Shown piece after piece: positions 1-7,951 of a DNA stretch of 64,000 nt (position 1 is its first letter; each line of letters opens with the position of its first letter). The position numbers were made by a program, and so were the translations under genes. This stretch comes from Fen-1258 sp947085815 (GTDB lineage Bacteria > Bacteroidota > Ignavibacteria > Ignavibacteriales > Melioribacteraceae): positions 62,001-126,000 of the forward strand of contig CAMTXU010000016.1 of assembly GCA_947085815.1 (NCBI GenBank), in the 5' to 3' direction. The notes under the pieces were generated by a model, which saw only the letters and a program-made list of their open reading frames with translations, had not been told where the DNA came from and ran no database searches.

Positions 1-12
1 AAAGTTTTTTAA

Positions 13-195
13 ATGAGTGATGAACAATCGAGATATAGTAAACCATCTGATGAGCAGACTAATTATTCAAAAATGAATGACACTCTGTTCGAAAGAATAA
101 AAACAGTTCAATCTCTTCCGGATGAAGTAGTCACACAATTTCTGAATTGCAAAGGAACGCTCCGCCATAAAAAAAATATTCTTACTGATGCATAA
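13..195 (+). CDS. Small protein before a PIN toxin, putative antitoxin
   Basis: A 60-residue hydrophilic protein. Its N-terminus holds a short internal repeat (SDEQxxYSK twice, residues 2-20), followed by a helix-like stretch with the motif LFERIKTVQSLPDEVV, which resembles the short antitoxins that pair with PIN toxins. It overlaps the PIN gene by 8 bp, the usual coupling of an antitoxin-toxin pair. The antitoxin role is inferred from position and size only; no DNA-binding fold is recognisable. Met21 is an alternative start. The gene sits at the window edge, so what lies upstream is unknown. Confidence 0.45.
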   Translation: MSDEQSRYSKPSDEQTNYSKMNDTLFERIKTVQSLPDEVVTQFLNCKGTLRHKKNILTDA

Positions 196-580
196 TAAAG
201 TTGAGTACTTAATTGATACGGACATTCTTGCTGATCATTTGACTCATAATGATTTATCGGAACTATCCCATCTTGAAATTGCAATGACTAATGGAATTTG
301 TTTTACATCTGCAATTAATGTATCGGAATTGTACTTTACGGTCAGTTCAAAGGAAGAGAAATTTGCAGTTGATTCGGTTACGCGCGCTTTAAGAGTTCTC
401 GGAATTCATCCGCGTTACAGTTTGACCATTACGGATTTTTTTAATAAAGTTGCAACCGCACGTGACGCTCTTTTCTGCTCTGTCGCGAAAAACAATAAAC
501 TTCCTATATTTACAATGGAAATTGATAGATACAGAAAAAGCGGAATAAAAATAATCACACCAACAGAATTGAGAGGATGA
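188..580 (+). CDS. PIN-domain protein (VapC-like ribonuclease)
   Basis: A 130-residue PIN-domain protein, a likely Mg-dependent RNase of the VapC type. The acidic residues expected for the site are visible: LIDTDIL near residue 9, the SELYF element near residue 46, ARDALFCSVAKNN near residue 90, and a C-terminal D in MEIDRYRKSG. The length matches typical VapC toxins. It overlaps the small upstream gene by 8 bp and ends 1 bp before the first EutN-type gene, so it may be co-transcribed with the microcompartment genes. No RNA target can be deduced. The family assignment is good; toxin function is inferred. Confidence 0.7.
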   Translation: MHNKVEYLIDTDILADHLTHNDLSELSHLEIAMTNGICFTSAINVSELYFTVSSKEEKFAVDSVTRALRVLGIHPRYSLTITDFFNKVATARDALFCSVAKNNKLPIFTMEIDRYRKSGIKIITPTELRG

Positions 581-581
581 T

Positions 582-881
582 TTGATACTCGGAAAAGTAA
601 TTGGTACAGTATGGTCAACAAGAAAAGACGAAAACCTTGTCGGCGCAAAATTTTTAATTGTTCGTCAACTCGATCTTGAATACAAACCGAAAGAAGCAAC
701 AGTTATTGCTGTGGATTCTGTAGGTGCTGGAGTTGGAGAAGTTGTTTTGGTTGCGCAGGGAAGTTCTGCGCGCCAAACATCATTCACAAAGAATAAACCG
801 ATTGACGCTGTTATAATGGCGATTGTGGATAAACTTGATATCTCTGTTAAAGATAAACGTAAAGAAGCGGTGGAAGTATAA
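582..881 (+). CDS. EutN/CcmL microcompartment vertex protein (first copy)
   Basis: A 99-residue BMC-P protein that forms the pentamers capping the vertices of bacterial microcompartments. The N-terminal LGKVIGTVWSTRKDE and the central AVDSVGAGVGEVVLVAQGSSAR are family hallmarks. The start is TTG, one base after the PIN stop codon, with a purine-rich GAGAGGA upstream. Its stop overlaps the start of a second EutN-type gene, so the two are translationally coupled. No shell hexamer (BMC-H) or cargo enzyme lies inside the window, so this looks like the 3' end of a microcompartment locus that begins further left. The substrate of the compartment cannot be read from here. Confidence 0.88.
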   Translation: MILGKVIGTVWSTRKDENLVGAKFLIVRQLDLEYKPKEATVIAVDSVGAGVGEVVLVAQGSSARQTSFTKNKPIDAVIMAIVDKLDISVKDKRKEAVEV

Positions 882-1153
882 TGTACCTTGGCAAAGTGAT
901 TGGAACGATTTGGGCTACAAAAAAATATGAAACATTAGTCGGTTATAAAATGCAGTTTGTGCAGCCTATTAATGCCGATTATGATGAACTAGGTGAACCG
1001 ATTGTTGCACTGGATACGGTTGGAGCTGGACCAGGAGAGATAATTTTTTATATCACTGCCAGCGAAGCTGTAATACCTCTCGATGTTGATATGGCTCCAG
1101 TTGATGCTTCAATTGTTGGGATTGTTGATTCAATTAATGTTCAATCCAAGTAG
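881..1153 (+). CDS. EutN/CcmL microcompartment vertex protein (second copy)
   Basis: A 90-residue BMC-P paralogue of the preceding gene, sharing LGKVIGTIWATKK at the N-terminus and DTVGAGPGEI in the middle. Tandem, non-identical vertex proteins are common in glycyl-radical and aldehyde-type microcompartment operons, where different pentamers fill the shell corners. The ATG overlaps the upstream stop by one base, so expression is coupled. The gene ends 11 bp before the sigma factor start, which suggests read-through into it. Family assignment is firm; compartment type is unknown. Confidence 0.88.
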   Translation: MYLGKVIGTIWATKKYETLVGYKMQFVQPINADYDELGEPIVALDTVGAGPGEIIFYITASEAVIPLDVDMAPVDASIVGIVDSINVQSK

Positions 1154-1164
1154 GAGAAGTATTC

Positions 1165-2019
1165 TTGAAAATCACTAAGCAGTTCACTAATCGCGAAAAT
1201 CAATCTTTAGATAAATATCTTCAGGAGATCGGGAAAGTAGATCTTCTTACACCCGATGAGGAAATTGAACTTGCTATCCGGATCAGGAAGAATGATCATC
1301 TTGCATTAGAAAAATTAGTGAAAGCTAATTTACGATTCGTAGTTTCTGTGGCTAAGCAATATCAGAATCAAGGATTATCTCTTGGTGACCTAATCAACGA
1401 AGGCAACCTCGGCTTAATAAAAGCAGCAAGACGATTCGATGAAACACGCGGATTCAAATTTATTTCTTACGCAGTATGGTGGATTCGCCAATCGATTATG
1501 CAATCTCTTGCCGAACAATCAAGAATTGTCAGACTTCCGTTAAACAGAGTAGGTGCGCTAAATAAAATTGGGAAAGCATACAGCAATCTTGAGCAAGAAT
1601 ATGAACGTGAACCGAGTGCTAACGAACTTGCACAGGAACTTGATATGGATGTTAATGAAATTTCAGATACATTAAAAATTTCCGGACGCGCAGTTTCTAT
1701 GGATGCTCCATTTGCCCAGGGCGAAGAAAACCGGCTGTTGGACATTCTTGAAAATGATGAGCAGCCATCTCCCGATCAATCACTGATGACCGAATCTTTA
1801 AGATGCGAAATTGGTAGAGCTTTATCTACTTTATCCGAAAGAGAAGGGGAAGTAATTAAACTCTATTTTGGATTGAATAAGGAACACTCACTCACACTCG
1901 AAGAGATTGGAGAGAAATTCAACCTCACACGAGAACGTGTGCGACAGATAAAGGAAAAGGCGATACGAAGATTACGGCACGCATCCCGTAGTAAAAATTT
2001 AAGATCATATTTAGGTTAA
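1165..2019 (+). CDS. rpoD: Primary-type RNA polymerase sigma-70 factor
   Basis: A 284-residue sigma-70 factor without the long region 1.1, the short form typical of the housekeeping sigma factor of Bacteroidota and Chlorobiota. It recruits RNA polymerase to promoters. Region 1.2 (about residues 14-37) is followed by region 2 with YAVWWIRQSI (about 102-111), region 3, and a region 4 helix-turn-helix with LTRERVRQIKEKAIRRLR near 253-270. The start is TTG with a strong AGGAGAAG 5 bp upstream; no better ATG is present. It follows the microcompartment genes by 11 bp, an odd place for a housekeeping factor, so an alternative group 2 sigma cannot be excluded. Confidence 0.88.
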   Translation: MKITKQFTNRENQSLDKYLQEIGKVDLLTPDEEIELAIRIRKNDHLALEKLVKANLRFVVSVAKQYQNQGLSLGDLINEGNLGLIKAARRFDETRGFKFISYAVWWIRQSIMQSLAEQSRIVRLPLNRVGALNKIGKAYSNLEQEYEREPSANELAQELDMDVNEISDTLKISGRAVSMDAPFAQGEENRLLDILENDEQPSPDQSLMTESLRCEIGRALSTLSEREGEVIKLYFGLNKEHSLTLEEIGEKFNLTRERVRQIKEKAIRRLRHASRSKNLRSYLG

Positions 2020-2031
2020 CCCGCTATAAAA

Positions 2032-2721
2032 ATGAGGCTTTTAATTTTGACAAAAAATTTTCTATTGGGGCTTCTTATCCTTGCTATATTTATAAGTTGT
2101 TCTGCCTCATCAAATGCCCAGCGTTATAAAAAAGAAAAAACCGCAACCGCAAAGGTACCAACTAGCGACAGTTTGAAAAAATCTAATAACAAAGCCATGC
2201 GAATAGTTTATGAGGATCCTGCCGATTCTTCTTCTGCCGAGGATGAATTTGATGAACCGCCTCCGGCAGAAAGTCCCGTTGACAAATCCAAACTCGCAGC
2301 GAATATTGATAAAATGAAGGATTTTAACATTACTCTTACTCCACGTGAAAAGATCTTATTCGAAGCAATAAAATTTTTAGATACACCGTATAAATATGGT
2401 GGTAATTCTCAAATGGGAATTGACTGTTCCGCATTCACTCTGCAAGTATACCAGAATGCAATGGCTGTCGATCTTCCCCGTTCCGCGAGAGAACAATTTT
2501 CCATTGGAGAAAAAATATCTAAAGAAGAATTGCAATTTGGCGACCTCGTATTTTTTAATACACGAAAAAGGTCAAATCCCGGACATGTGGGAATTTACCT
2601 CGGAGAAAATCAATTTGTTCACGCAAGCCGCTCACTTGGTGTCACAGTCTCTTCTATTGAAAATGTCTATTATAAGAAGCGTTATGTCGGGGCAAGAAGA
2701 GTTGATCAAATGGAACAATAA
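2032..2721 (+). CDS. NlpC/P60-family cell-wall hydrolase, lipoprotein
   Basis: A 229-residue exported cysteine peptidase, probably cutting peptidoglycan peptides. A lipoprotein signal with lipobox IFISC ends near residue 23, followed by a low-complexity acidic linker to about residue 105. The NlpC/P60 domain covers about 108-225 with catalytic Cys132 (GIDCSAF), His185 (PGHVGIYLG) and the polar third residue His197 (FVHASRS). It begins 12 bp after the sigma factor. A decayed copy of its 3' end lies at 2962-3060. The family call is firm; the exact cleavage specificity is not determinable. Confidence 0.88.
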   Translation: MRLLILTKNFLLGLLILAIFISCSASSNAQRYKKEKTATAKVPTSDSLKKSNNKAMRIVYEDPADSSSAEDEFDEPPPAESPVDKSKLAANIDKMKDFNITLTPREKILFEAIKFLDTPYKYGGNSQMGIDCSAFTLQVYQNAMAVDLPRSAREQFSIGEKISKEELQFGDLVFFNTRKRSNPGHVGIYLGENQFVHASRSLGVTVSSIENVYYKKRYVGARRVDQMEQ

Positions 2722-2825
2722 CTTCCTCCTTATCTTCTCTATATGTAGATATCGATAACCCAAATTGAAATTAAGATTGGATTGACTTAATCTTAATCAC
2801 TAACAAAAACTAGTCGGAGTTAATA

Positions 2826-2960
2826 ATGGATTTCAGAATTTAAACAGACACAATGGATGAAATGAATGTCCCGGTTGACAAATATTATGGTGCACAGACT
2901 GCAAGATTGTTAACAAATCTTAAAATAGGCGGCGAAAGATTTCCTGCCAAATTGATACGT
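2826..2960 (+). pseudogene. 5' fragment of a second fumC
   Basis: Forty-five codons aligning without gaps to the first 45 codons of the intact fumC at 3992. By hand I count 112 of 135 identical bases. Sixteen of the 23 differences fall at third codon positions, so the copy diverged mostly under selection before it broke. Codon 6 is now a TAA stop and the homology ends abruptly at 2960, where nlpC-like sequence begins. A purine-rich ribosome site precedes the ATG, as at the real gene. It cannot encode a functional fumarase. Confidence 0.85.
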
Positions 2961-2961
2961 T

Positions 2962-3060
2962 AGCCGTTCACTTTGTGTTACTCTCTTATCAATTGATGAC
3001 ACTTATTACAAAAAGTGTTATGTTGATGCACGAAGAGTTGAAGGTTTTATGGAAGAGTAA
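2962..3060 (+). pseudogene. 3' fragment of a second NlpC/P60 gene
   Basis: About 33 codons matching the C-terminus of the intact NlpC/P60 gene: both read SRSLxVT, then SIxxxYYKKxYVxARRV, then the stop. The fragment has no start and begins exactly where the fumC fragment ends. It is the tail of a diverged nlpC copy left by a deletion spanning the fumC-nlpC junction. It stops 2 bp before the HEPN pseudogene. Confidence 0.8.
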
Positions 3061-3062
3061 AT

Positions 3063-3442
3063 ATGTTTGATGTAAAGAAACAAATAGTGTACTGGAAAAC
3101 TACTGCACTCGATAATATGGAGACTGCAGAAATTCTTTTTGAAAAAGGAAAATATCGTGAATGTTTATTCTTCTGCCATTTAACTATTGAAAAATTGTTG
3201 AAAGCGCATTTTGTTAAAACTCAGAATGATTTCGCTCCTTAGGCGCTTGAACTTCTTTATTTGCTTTCTAAAACAAACCTTAAATCAAGTGAAGATACAA
3301 TGGATTTTCTCGGAACAATAAATGATTTTAATCTTGAAGGCAGATATCCGGAAAATTTCTTTAAAATACCAAATAATAACGTGTATATGTTCTTTTGAAG
3401 AAAACTAAGGAATTCGTTGAATGGTTAGTCAAGCTGTTATAA
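3063..3442 (+). pseudogene. Broken HEPN-domain toxin gene
   Basis: The reading frame from ATG 3063 encodes an HEPN-type helical protein (residues ECLFFCHLTIEKLLKAHFVK, then the C-terminal GRYPENFF motif typical of this family). It is interrupted by TAG at 3240-3242 and, after a single-base frameshift near 3396, its end (KEFVEWLVKLL) continues in another frame to TAA at 3442. HEPN proteins of this size normally pair with an MNT-type nucleotidyltransferase, as here. With one nonsense change and one frameshift it is not functional. Confidence 0.8.
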
Positions 3443-3738
3443 ATGTTGTAAAATTATATTTGGATGAGTTGCGTAGAAACAACATTCAAATTGATTTGGC
3501 ATTTCTTTTTGGTAGTCAAGCACGTGGGACAGCTAAACAAGATAGCGATATTGATGTTATGTTAGTTTCTTAGTTGTTTGATGAAAACAAATTGAAATAT
3601 GTTGGAAAAATATGGAAAGCTACTGAAATTTCCGGTTATAAAATTGAACCTCACGCTGTTGGTCTGAAGCGCTTTTTAGAAGACGATTACTCGCCATTAA
3701 TTGGAATTGTTAAAAAAGAAGGAATTGAAATCAACTAA
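3421..3738 (+). pseudogene. Broken MNT-type nucleotidyltransferase antitoxin gene
   Basis: A 106-codon frame with the minimal nucleotidyltransferase signature: AFLFGSQARG followed by SDIDVML, the metal-binding DxD. A TAG at 3571-3573 interrupts it right after that motif; the rest (LFDENKLKYVGKIWKATEIS, then KIEPHAVG) continues in frame to TAA at 3738. It overlaps the 3' end of the HEPN remnant, the standard arrangement of HEPN/MNT modules, where the MNT partner modifies and neutralises the HEPN RNase. Both halves are disabled. Confidence 0.8.
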
Positions 3739-3793
3739 TTACAATTCTCAATCTAAAGTCCAGAATCAAGTATCCGGCATCCAGTATCCAATA

Positions 3794-3913
3794 GAGGTCT
3801 CTGAAAAATTAACAATTGTCATGTGGAACGAAGTGAAACATCTCAAATTTAGAGCGTAAAGAGACTCTTCACTTTGTTCAGAGTGACAGTTTCAAAATAA
3901 TTCAGAGGTCTCC
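3794..3913. repeat. Imperfect palindromic intergenic repeat
   Basis: A roughly 120-bp imperfect inverted repeat between the MNT remnant and fumC. Its outer ends read GAGGTCTCTG and CAGAGGTCTCC, and the inner part pairs TGTCATGTGGAACGAAGTGA with TCACTTTGTTCAGAGTGACA. It has no coding potential and looks like a small non-autonomous element or REP-like palindrome. It is distinct in sequence from the 108-bp family at 28970, 38697 and 41296. Confidence 0.6.
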
Positions 3914-3991
3914 AATATTTACCAACCACATTGCAAATAAAAACCCATTCACCTAATTTGTTCATACAAATAAAATAAACTGGAGTAAACA

Positions 3992-5383
3992 ATGGAATTC
4001 AGAATTGAAACCGATACAATGGGAGAAATGAAAGTCCCTGTTGACAAATATTATGGTGCGCAGACGGCGAGATCTTTAATGAATTTTAAAATAGGCGGAG
4101 AGAGATTTCCTTCGGAATTAATACGCGCGTTAGGAATTGTTAAAAAAGCCGCAGCTCTTACTAACAATGAATTGGGAAGTTTACCAGCGGAAAAATTGGA
4201 TTTAATTCTAAAGGCTGCCGATGAAGTAATTGAAGGAAAGCTTAATGACCACTTTCCGTTAGTTGTTTGGCAAACCGGAAGCGGAACTCAGACCAACATG
4301 AATGTTAACGAAGTTATTTCGAATCGCGCTATCGAAATTGCCGGCGGAATGATGGGAAGTAAAAAACCGATTCACCCGAACGATGATGTTAACAAGGCTC
4401 AATCAACAAACGATGCTTTCCCAACCTCTATTCATGTTGCAGCCGTTGAGGAAATTCACCGGCGGTTAATTCCAATGGTAACAAAGTTGAGAGATTCACT
4501 TGATGCCAAAGCAAAAGAATTTAAAAATATAATTAAAATTGGACGGACACATTTGATGGACGCTACTCCACTTACACTCGGCGATGAATTTTCCGGATAT
4601 TCTATGCAGCTTACCTATGCGTTAGCTCGCATCAGCGATGCATTAAAACGCTTGTATGAAATTCCACTCGGTGGAACCGCCGTTGGCACCGGATTAAATG
4701 CTCATCCCGATTACGCGGTGAAAGTAGCTTCCACAATTTCGAAATTAACAGGAAAGCCCTTTAAAACAGCGCCGAACAAGTATGAAGCAATGGCAGCAAA
4801 AGACGCACTCGTAGAGATGAGCGGTGTATTGAAGACACTCGGCGCATCTTTGTTAAAAATTTCGAACGATATAAGATGGCTTGGCTCCGGTCCTCGATGC
4901 GGTATTGGTGAAATCTCTTTACCGGAAAATGAACCGGGTAGTTCAATCATGCCGGGAAAAGTTAATCCAACACAGTCAGAAGCTATGACAATGGTATGTA
5001 CTCAAGTTTTTGGAAATGATGTTACAATTAACATCGCCGGCTCGAGCGGAAATTTTGAACTAAATGTTTTCATGCCTGTTATTGCGTTTAATATTCTTCA
5101 ATCCATTAAACTCTTGGCGGATTCCTGCGAAAGTTTCAGCGAGCATTGTGTTGAAGGAATTACGGCTAACGAAAACAATATTAAAAAGCATCTCGAAAAT
5201 TCTTTGATGCTGGTTACATCATTAAATCCGGTTATTGGTTATGACAACGCGGCAAAAGTTGCAAAGAAGGCTCACAAAGAAAATAAAACTCTTAAAGAAG
5301 CTGTACTAGAGTTGGGCTTATTAACCGCTGAGAAATTTGATGAAGTTGTTCGTCCCGAAAAAATGATTGGCGCCAGAAAATAA
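3992..5383 (+). CDS. fumC: Class II fumarate hydratase
   Basis: A 463-residue class II fumarase, converting fumarate and water to L-malate in the TCA cycle without an iron-sulfur cluster. The lyase signature GSSIMPGKVNP lies near residues 316-326, with its catalytic serine in the mobile loop. The second catalytic residue is His187 in GRTHLMDATPL, and the early TGSGTQTNMNVNEV motif binds substrate. Length is normal for the family. TGGAG precedes the ATG. It stands alone between the decayed TA region and a good terminator at 5393. A diverged 5' fragment lies at 2826. Confidence 0.96.
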   Translation: MEFRIETDTMGEMKVPVDKYYGAQTARSLMNFKIGGERFPSELIRALGIVKKAAALTNNELGSLPAEKLDLILKAADEVIEGKLNDHFPLVVWQTGSGTQTNMNVNEVISNRAIEIAGGMMGSKKPIHPNDDVNKAQSTNDAFPTSIHVAAVEEIHRRLIPMVTKLRDSLDAKAKEFKNIIKIGRTHLMDATPLTLGDEFSGYSMQLTYALARISDALKRLYEIPLGGTAVGTGLNAHPDYAVKVASTISKLTGKPFKTAPNKYEAMAAKDALVEMSGVLKTLGASLLKISNDIRWLGSGPRCGIGEISLPENEPGSSIMPGKVNPTQSEAMTMVCTQVFGNDVTINIAGSSGNFELNVFMPVIAFNILQSIKLLADSCESFSEHCVEGITANENNIKKHLENSLMLVTSLNPVIGYDNAAKVAKKAHKENKTLKEAVLELGLLTAEKFDEVVRPEKMIGARK

Positions 5384-5392
5384 TTATTCGAA

Positions 5393-5419
5393 GGCGGCAA
5401 TTAAATGCCGTCTTTTTTT
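5393..5419 (+). terminator. Rho-independent terminator after fumC
   Basis: A seven-base-pair stem (GGCGGCA with TGCCGTC, one G-T pair), a six-base loop and a run of seven T residues, starting 10 bp after the fumC stop. Confidence 0.85.
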
Positions 5420-5433
5420 CATCTTGGAAGAAA

Positions 5434-5739
5434 ATGAAAACAATCCTAAAAATATTTCTATTTGTTCCCTCTCTTCTTTGTTTCGTGAATTGTTCATCGG
5501 CGCAACCCGAATATTCGGAAGTAAGATTCGCTTCCGGTACCGTAAAGTATCTCTCTTTCGAGGGCGGATTTTATGGAATCGTAACCGATGACAATAGAAC
5601 ATTAGATCCTATCAATATGCCTAAGGAATTTCAAGTGGATGGAAAGCGGGTATTTGTTAAGTACCATTCCAAAAATGAGGGCGTAAGTTTTCATATGTGG
5701 GGAGAAATGATCGAAATAATTGAGATAAGAGAATTATAA
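5434..5739 (+). CDS. Small lipoprotein of unknown function
   Basis: A 101-residue protein with a lipoprotein signal peptide (lipobox VNC near residue 20). The mature part is a short beta-rich domain, possibly OB- or SH3-like: it alternates FASGTVKYLSFEGGFYGIVTDD with VDGKRVFVKYHSKNE. I do not recognise the family. It lies 15 bp after the fumC terminator and 16 bp before the CDGSH gene, so it may share a transcript with the latter. The coding call rests on the signal peptide and the well-formed frame. Confidence 0.7.
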   Translation: MKTILKIFLFVPSLLCFVNCSSAQPEYSEVRFASGTVKYLSFEGGFYGIVTDDNRTLDPINMPKEFQVDGKRVFVKYHSKNEGVSFHMWGEMIEIIEIREL

Positions 5740-5755
5740 TTACCGAGGAGGATTT

Positions 5756-5992
5756 ATGTCCGACCCAAAGATTGCTCAGAAATCACCATTCGTTTTGACA
5801 ATGAAGTCCGGGAAATATTATTGGTGTGCATGCGGTAAATCAAGTAATCAACCATTTTGCGACGGCTCTCATAAAGGAACTGAATTCTCACCATTAATGG
5901 AAGAGATTACAGAAGAAAAGAAAGTCGCTTGGTGCGGATGTAAACATTCTAACACAAAACCGTTTTGCGATGGAACGCATAGGAATTTATAG
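5756..5992 (+). CDS. CDGSH iron-sulfur protein with two domains
   Basis: A 78-residue protein with two CDGSH-type 2Fe-2S motifs in tandem: CACGKSSNQPFCDGSH near residues 23-38 and CGCKHSNTKPFCDGTH near 61-76. Each supplies three Cys and one His to a redox-labile cluster. Such double-CDGSH proteins are small soluble redox or cluster-transfer proteins whose partners are mostly unknown. AGGAGG lies 6 bp before the ATG. The next gene, an amidohydrolase, follows after 41 bp. Confidence 0.9.
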   Translation: MSDPKIAQKSPFVLTMKSGKYYWCACGKSSNQPFCDGSHKGTEFSPLMEEITEEKKVAWCGCKHSNTKPFCDGTHRNL

Positions 5993-6033
5993 TATTTTCT
6001 TTACTTAACCTGTATAGAAGATAATAGGTATTC

Positions 6034-6867
6034 ATGAAAATTGCATTGGTTCAACAAAAAGCATCCAACAACAAAGAACGAAATATTCAGAATGGGATTG
6101 AAGCAGTTAAAAAGGCGGCTGACTCCGGCGCAAAAATAATCTCATTTTCTGAATTGGCGTTTATTCCATTCTTTCCTCAAAAATCGTCTTCAACAAAACC
6201 GCTTCATCTTGCAGAGACTATTCCCGGACCAACAACTGAAATATTTTCTAATCTTGCTAAAGAATTAGATGTAGTTATCATTCTAAACCTGTATGAAAAG
6301 GAAGGAGATGATACATTCGACTCCTCACCGGTAATAAATGCGGATGGAAAAATTCTTGAAACAACAAGAATGATTCACATTACAGATTACGCCTGCTTTC
6401 ACGAAAAAGATTTTTATACTCCCGGTAATAACGGCGCTCCGGTTTACAAAACGAAATATGGAAAAATCGGCGTTGCGATCTGCTACGACAGGCATTATCC
6501 GGAATATATGCGCGCATTAGCAGTAGCCGGTGCTGAGATTGTGTTTATACCTCAAGCCGGTGCTGTGGATGAATGGCCTGAAGGATTGTATGAGGCTGAG
6601 ATGAGAGTTTCGGCATTTCAGAACGGATATTTTACCGCTCTCTGCAACCGCGTTGGAATGGAAGAGTGTTTGACTTTCTCGGGTGAATCCTTTGTTTGCG
6701 ATCCCGAAGGAAATGTTATATCCCGTGCCGGATTGGGAACTGAAGAAATTTTGTATTGTGATATTGATTTGGATAAATGTAAAACCTCCCACTCGAAGAG
6801 ATTATTTATGAGAGATAGAAGACCTGAACTCTATTCGGATTGGTTCAAAAGTGAAGATAAAAATTGA
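6034..6867 (+). CDS. Carbon-nitrogen hydrolase (nitrilase superfamily)
   Basis: A 277-residue hydrolase of non-peptide C-N bonds. The Glu-Lys-Cys triad is visible: Glu40 (FSELAF), Lys125 (FHEKDFYTPG) and Cys150 (VAICYDRHYPE). The sequence after the Cys (YDRHYPEYMRALAVAGAEIVFIP) looks like the beta-ureidopropionase or N-carbamoylputrescine amidase branch, so a carbamoyl-amine or omega-amide substrate is likely. No polyamine or pyrimidine-degradation neighbours are present to decide. It is closely followed by a VOC-family gene (9 bp). Confidence 0.87.
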   Translation: MKIALVQQKASNNKERNIQNGIEAVKKAADSGAKIISFSELAFIPFFPQKSSSTKPLHLAETIPGPTTEIFSNLAKELDVVIILNLYEKEGDDTFDSSPVINADGKILETTRMIHITDYACFHEKDFYTPGNNGAPVYKTKYGKIGVAICYDRHYPEYMRALAVAGAEIVFIPQAGAVDEWPEGLYEAEMRVSAFQNGYFTALCNRVGMEECLTFSGESFVCDPEGNVISRAGLGTEEILYCDIDLDKCKTSHSKRLFMRDRRPELYSDWFKSEDKN

Positions 6868-6876
6868 TCGTAAATT

Positions 6877-7272
6877 ATGATTAACAATGTGCATCTCATC
6901 TTTTATGTTAAAGAACAAAATAGGAGTACATCGTTTTATCAACATGTTCTTGATTTAGAACCGCATCTCAACGTTCCCGGTATGAGTGAATTCGAGTTGT
7001 GTAACGGGACTGTTCTCGGATTGATGCCGGGTTCTGGAATCAAAAAATTGCTTGGAGAAAAAATTGAAGAGCCAACTTGGTTAAATGAAACTCCAAGCGC
7101 TGAACTTTATTTGTTGGTGAATGAACCCCAAAAATATTTTGACAGAGCATTAAAATATGGTGCAAAAGAATTGAGTGGATTGCAGCCGCGCGATTGGGGT
7201 GATCAAGCGGCTTATTGCTCAGACCCCGACGGCTATATCTTGGCATTCGCAAAGAAAATTAAATCAACTTAA
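6877..7272 (+). CDS. VOC-family (glyoxalase/bleomycin-resistance fold) protein
   Basis: A 131-residue vicinal-oxygen-chelate protein. It starts with the typical HLIFYVKEQNRSTSFYQHVLDL and ends with DWGDQAAYCSDPDGYILAFAKK, covering the paired beta-alpha-beta-beta-beta modules. Members include lyases, dioxygenases and antibiotic-binding proteins. The ligand is not predictable and the metal-ligand set appears incomplete. It lies 9 bp after the amidohydrolase and 11 bp before a membrane protein, so it belongs to a short operon. Confidence 0.8.
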   Translation: MINNVHLIFYVKEQNRSTSFYQHVLDLEPHLNVPGMSEFELCNGTVLGLMPGSGIKKLLGEKIEEPTWLNETPSAELYLLVNEPQKYFDRALKYGAKELSGLQPRDWGDQAAYCSDPDGYILAFAKKIKST

Positions 7273-7283
7273 CGGCAATATAT

Positions 7284-7943
7284 ATGGATCTAGACGGTAC
7301 AATCTCACTCTTAATTGCATGCATAGAACTTGTGTACATCATCAATTTGCTGATCTTTGCAGAAAAAAAATTAGTAAATAAGTATGCGATAAGTTTGGTG
7401 GCTATTCTGTTTGGTTATCAGTTTATTGAATTCTTGATCTGTTTTATTGGTTTGCAAAATCAGATATTCATTTACTTCGCATTTCTGGATATATCTCTTT
7501 TGCCGCCACTAGGTTTATACACTGCGCTAAGATATGCGGGAAAGTTGAAGAGCTACCATAAATTGGTTTTTGTCCCCGCTTTCTTCTTCATTCTTTATTA
7601 CCCGTTTGTGCTGGATCAATTTGTTGTAGCAAAATGTACAGTGCTTTATGCGTCATATCATTATCCTTTAGGGGAACTCTACGGAACGTTATATTATCTT
7701 CCGGTCATTGCTACGATGATAGTCCTAAACAAAAAATGGGGTGCAGATACAGATCTTAGACAGAAAAGACTCACACGACTTTTCTTCTTTGGTTACATAT
7801 TTACTTTTATCCCGGCAATGATATTAGCCATCTTCTTCCCGGCATTTATTTTTTCGGTAGAAAGTCTATTATGTAAGATGGCTTTCATCTTTGCCACCTT
7901 CTTAACAATTTTTATTCTGAAAAATAAAACTATTTCCAAATAG
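7284..7943 (+). CDS. Integral membrane protein, unknown function
   Basis: A 219-residue, strongly hydrophobic protein with about seven predicted membrane spans. Recognisable features are few: an N-terminal segment rich in I, L and Y, a charged loop near KKWGADTDLRQKRLTR, and a final hydrophobic helix ending FILKNKTISK. The layout resembles small seven-helix sensor or input modules, but no motif decides this. Start ATG at 7284, 11 bp after the VOC gene; the next gene begins 8 bp after its stop. Confidence 0.65.
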   Translation: MDLDGTISLLIACIELVYIINLLIFAEKKLVNKYAISLVAILFGYQFIEFLICFIGLQNQIFIYFAFLDISLLPPLGLYTALRYAGKLKSYHKLVFVPAFFFILYYPFVLDQFVVAKCTVLYASYHYPLGELYGTLYYLPVIATMIVLNKKWGADTDLRQKRLTRLFFFGYIFTFIPAMILAIFFPAFIFSVESLLCKMAFIFATFLTIFILKNKTISK

Positions 7944-7951
7944 GTGATAAA

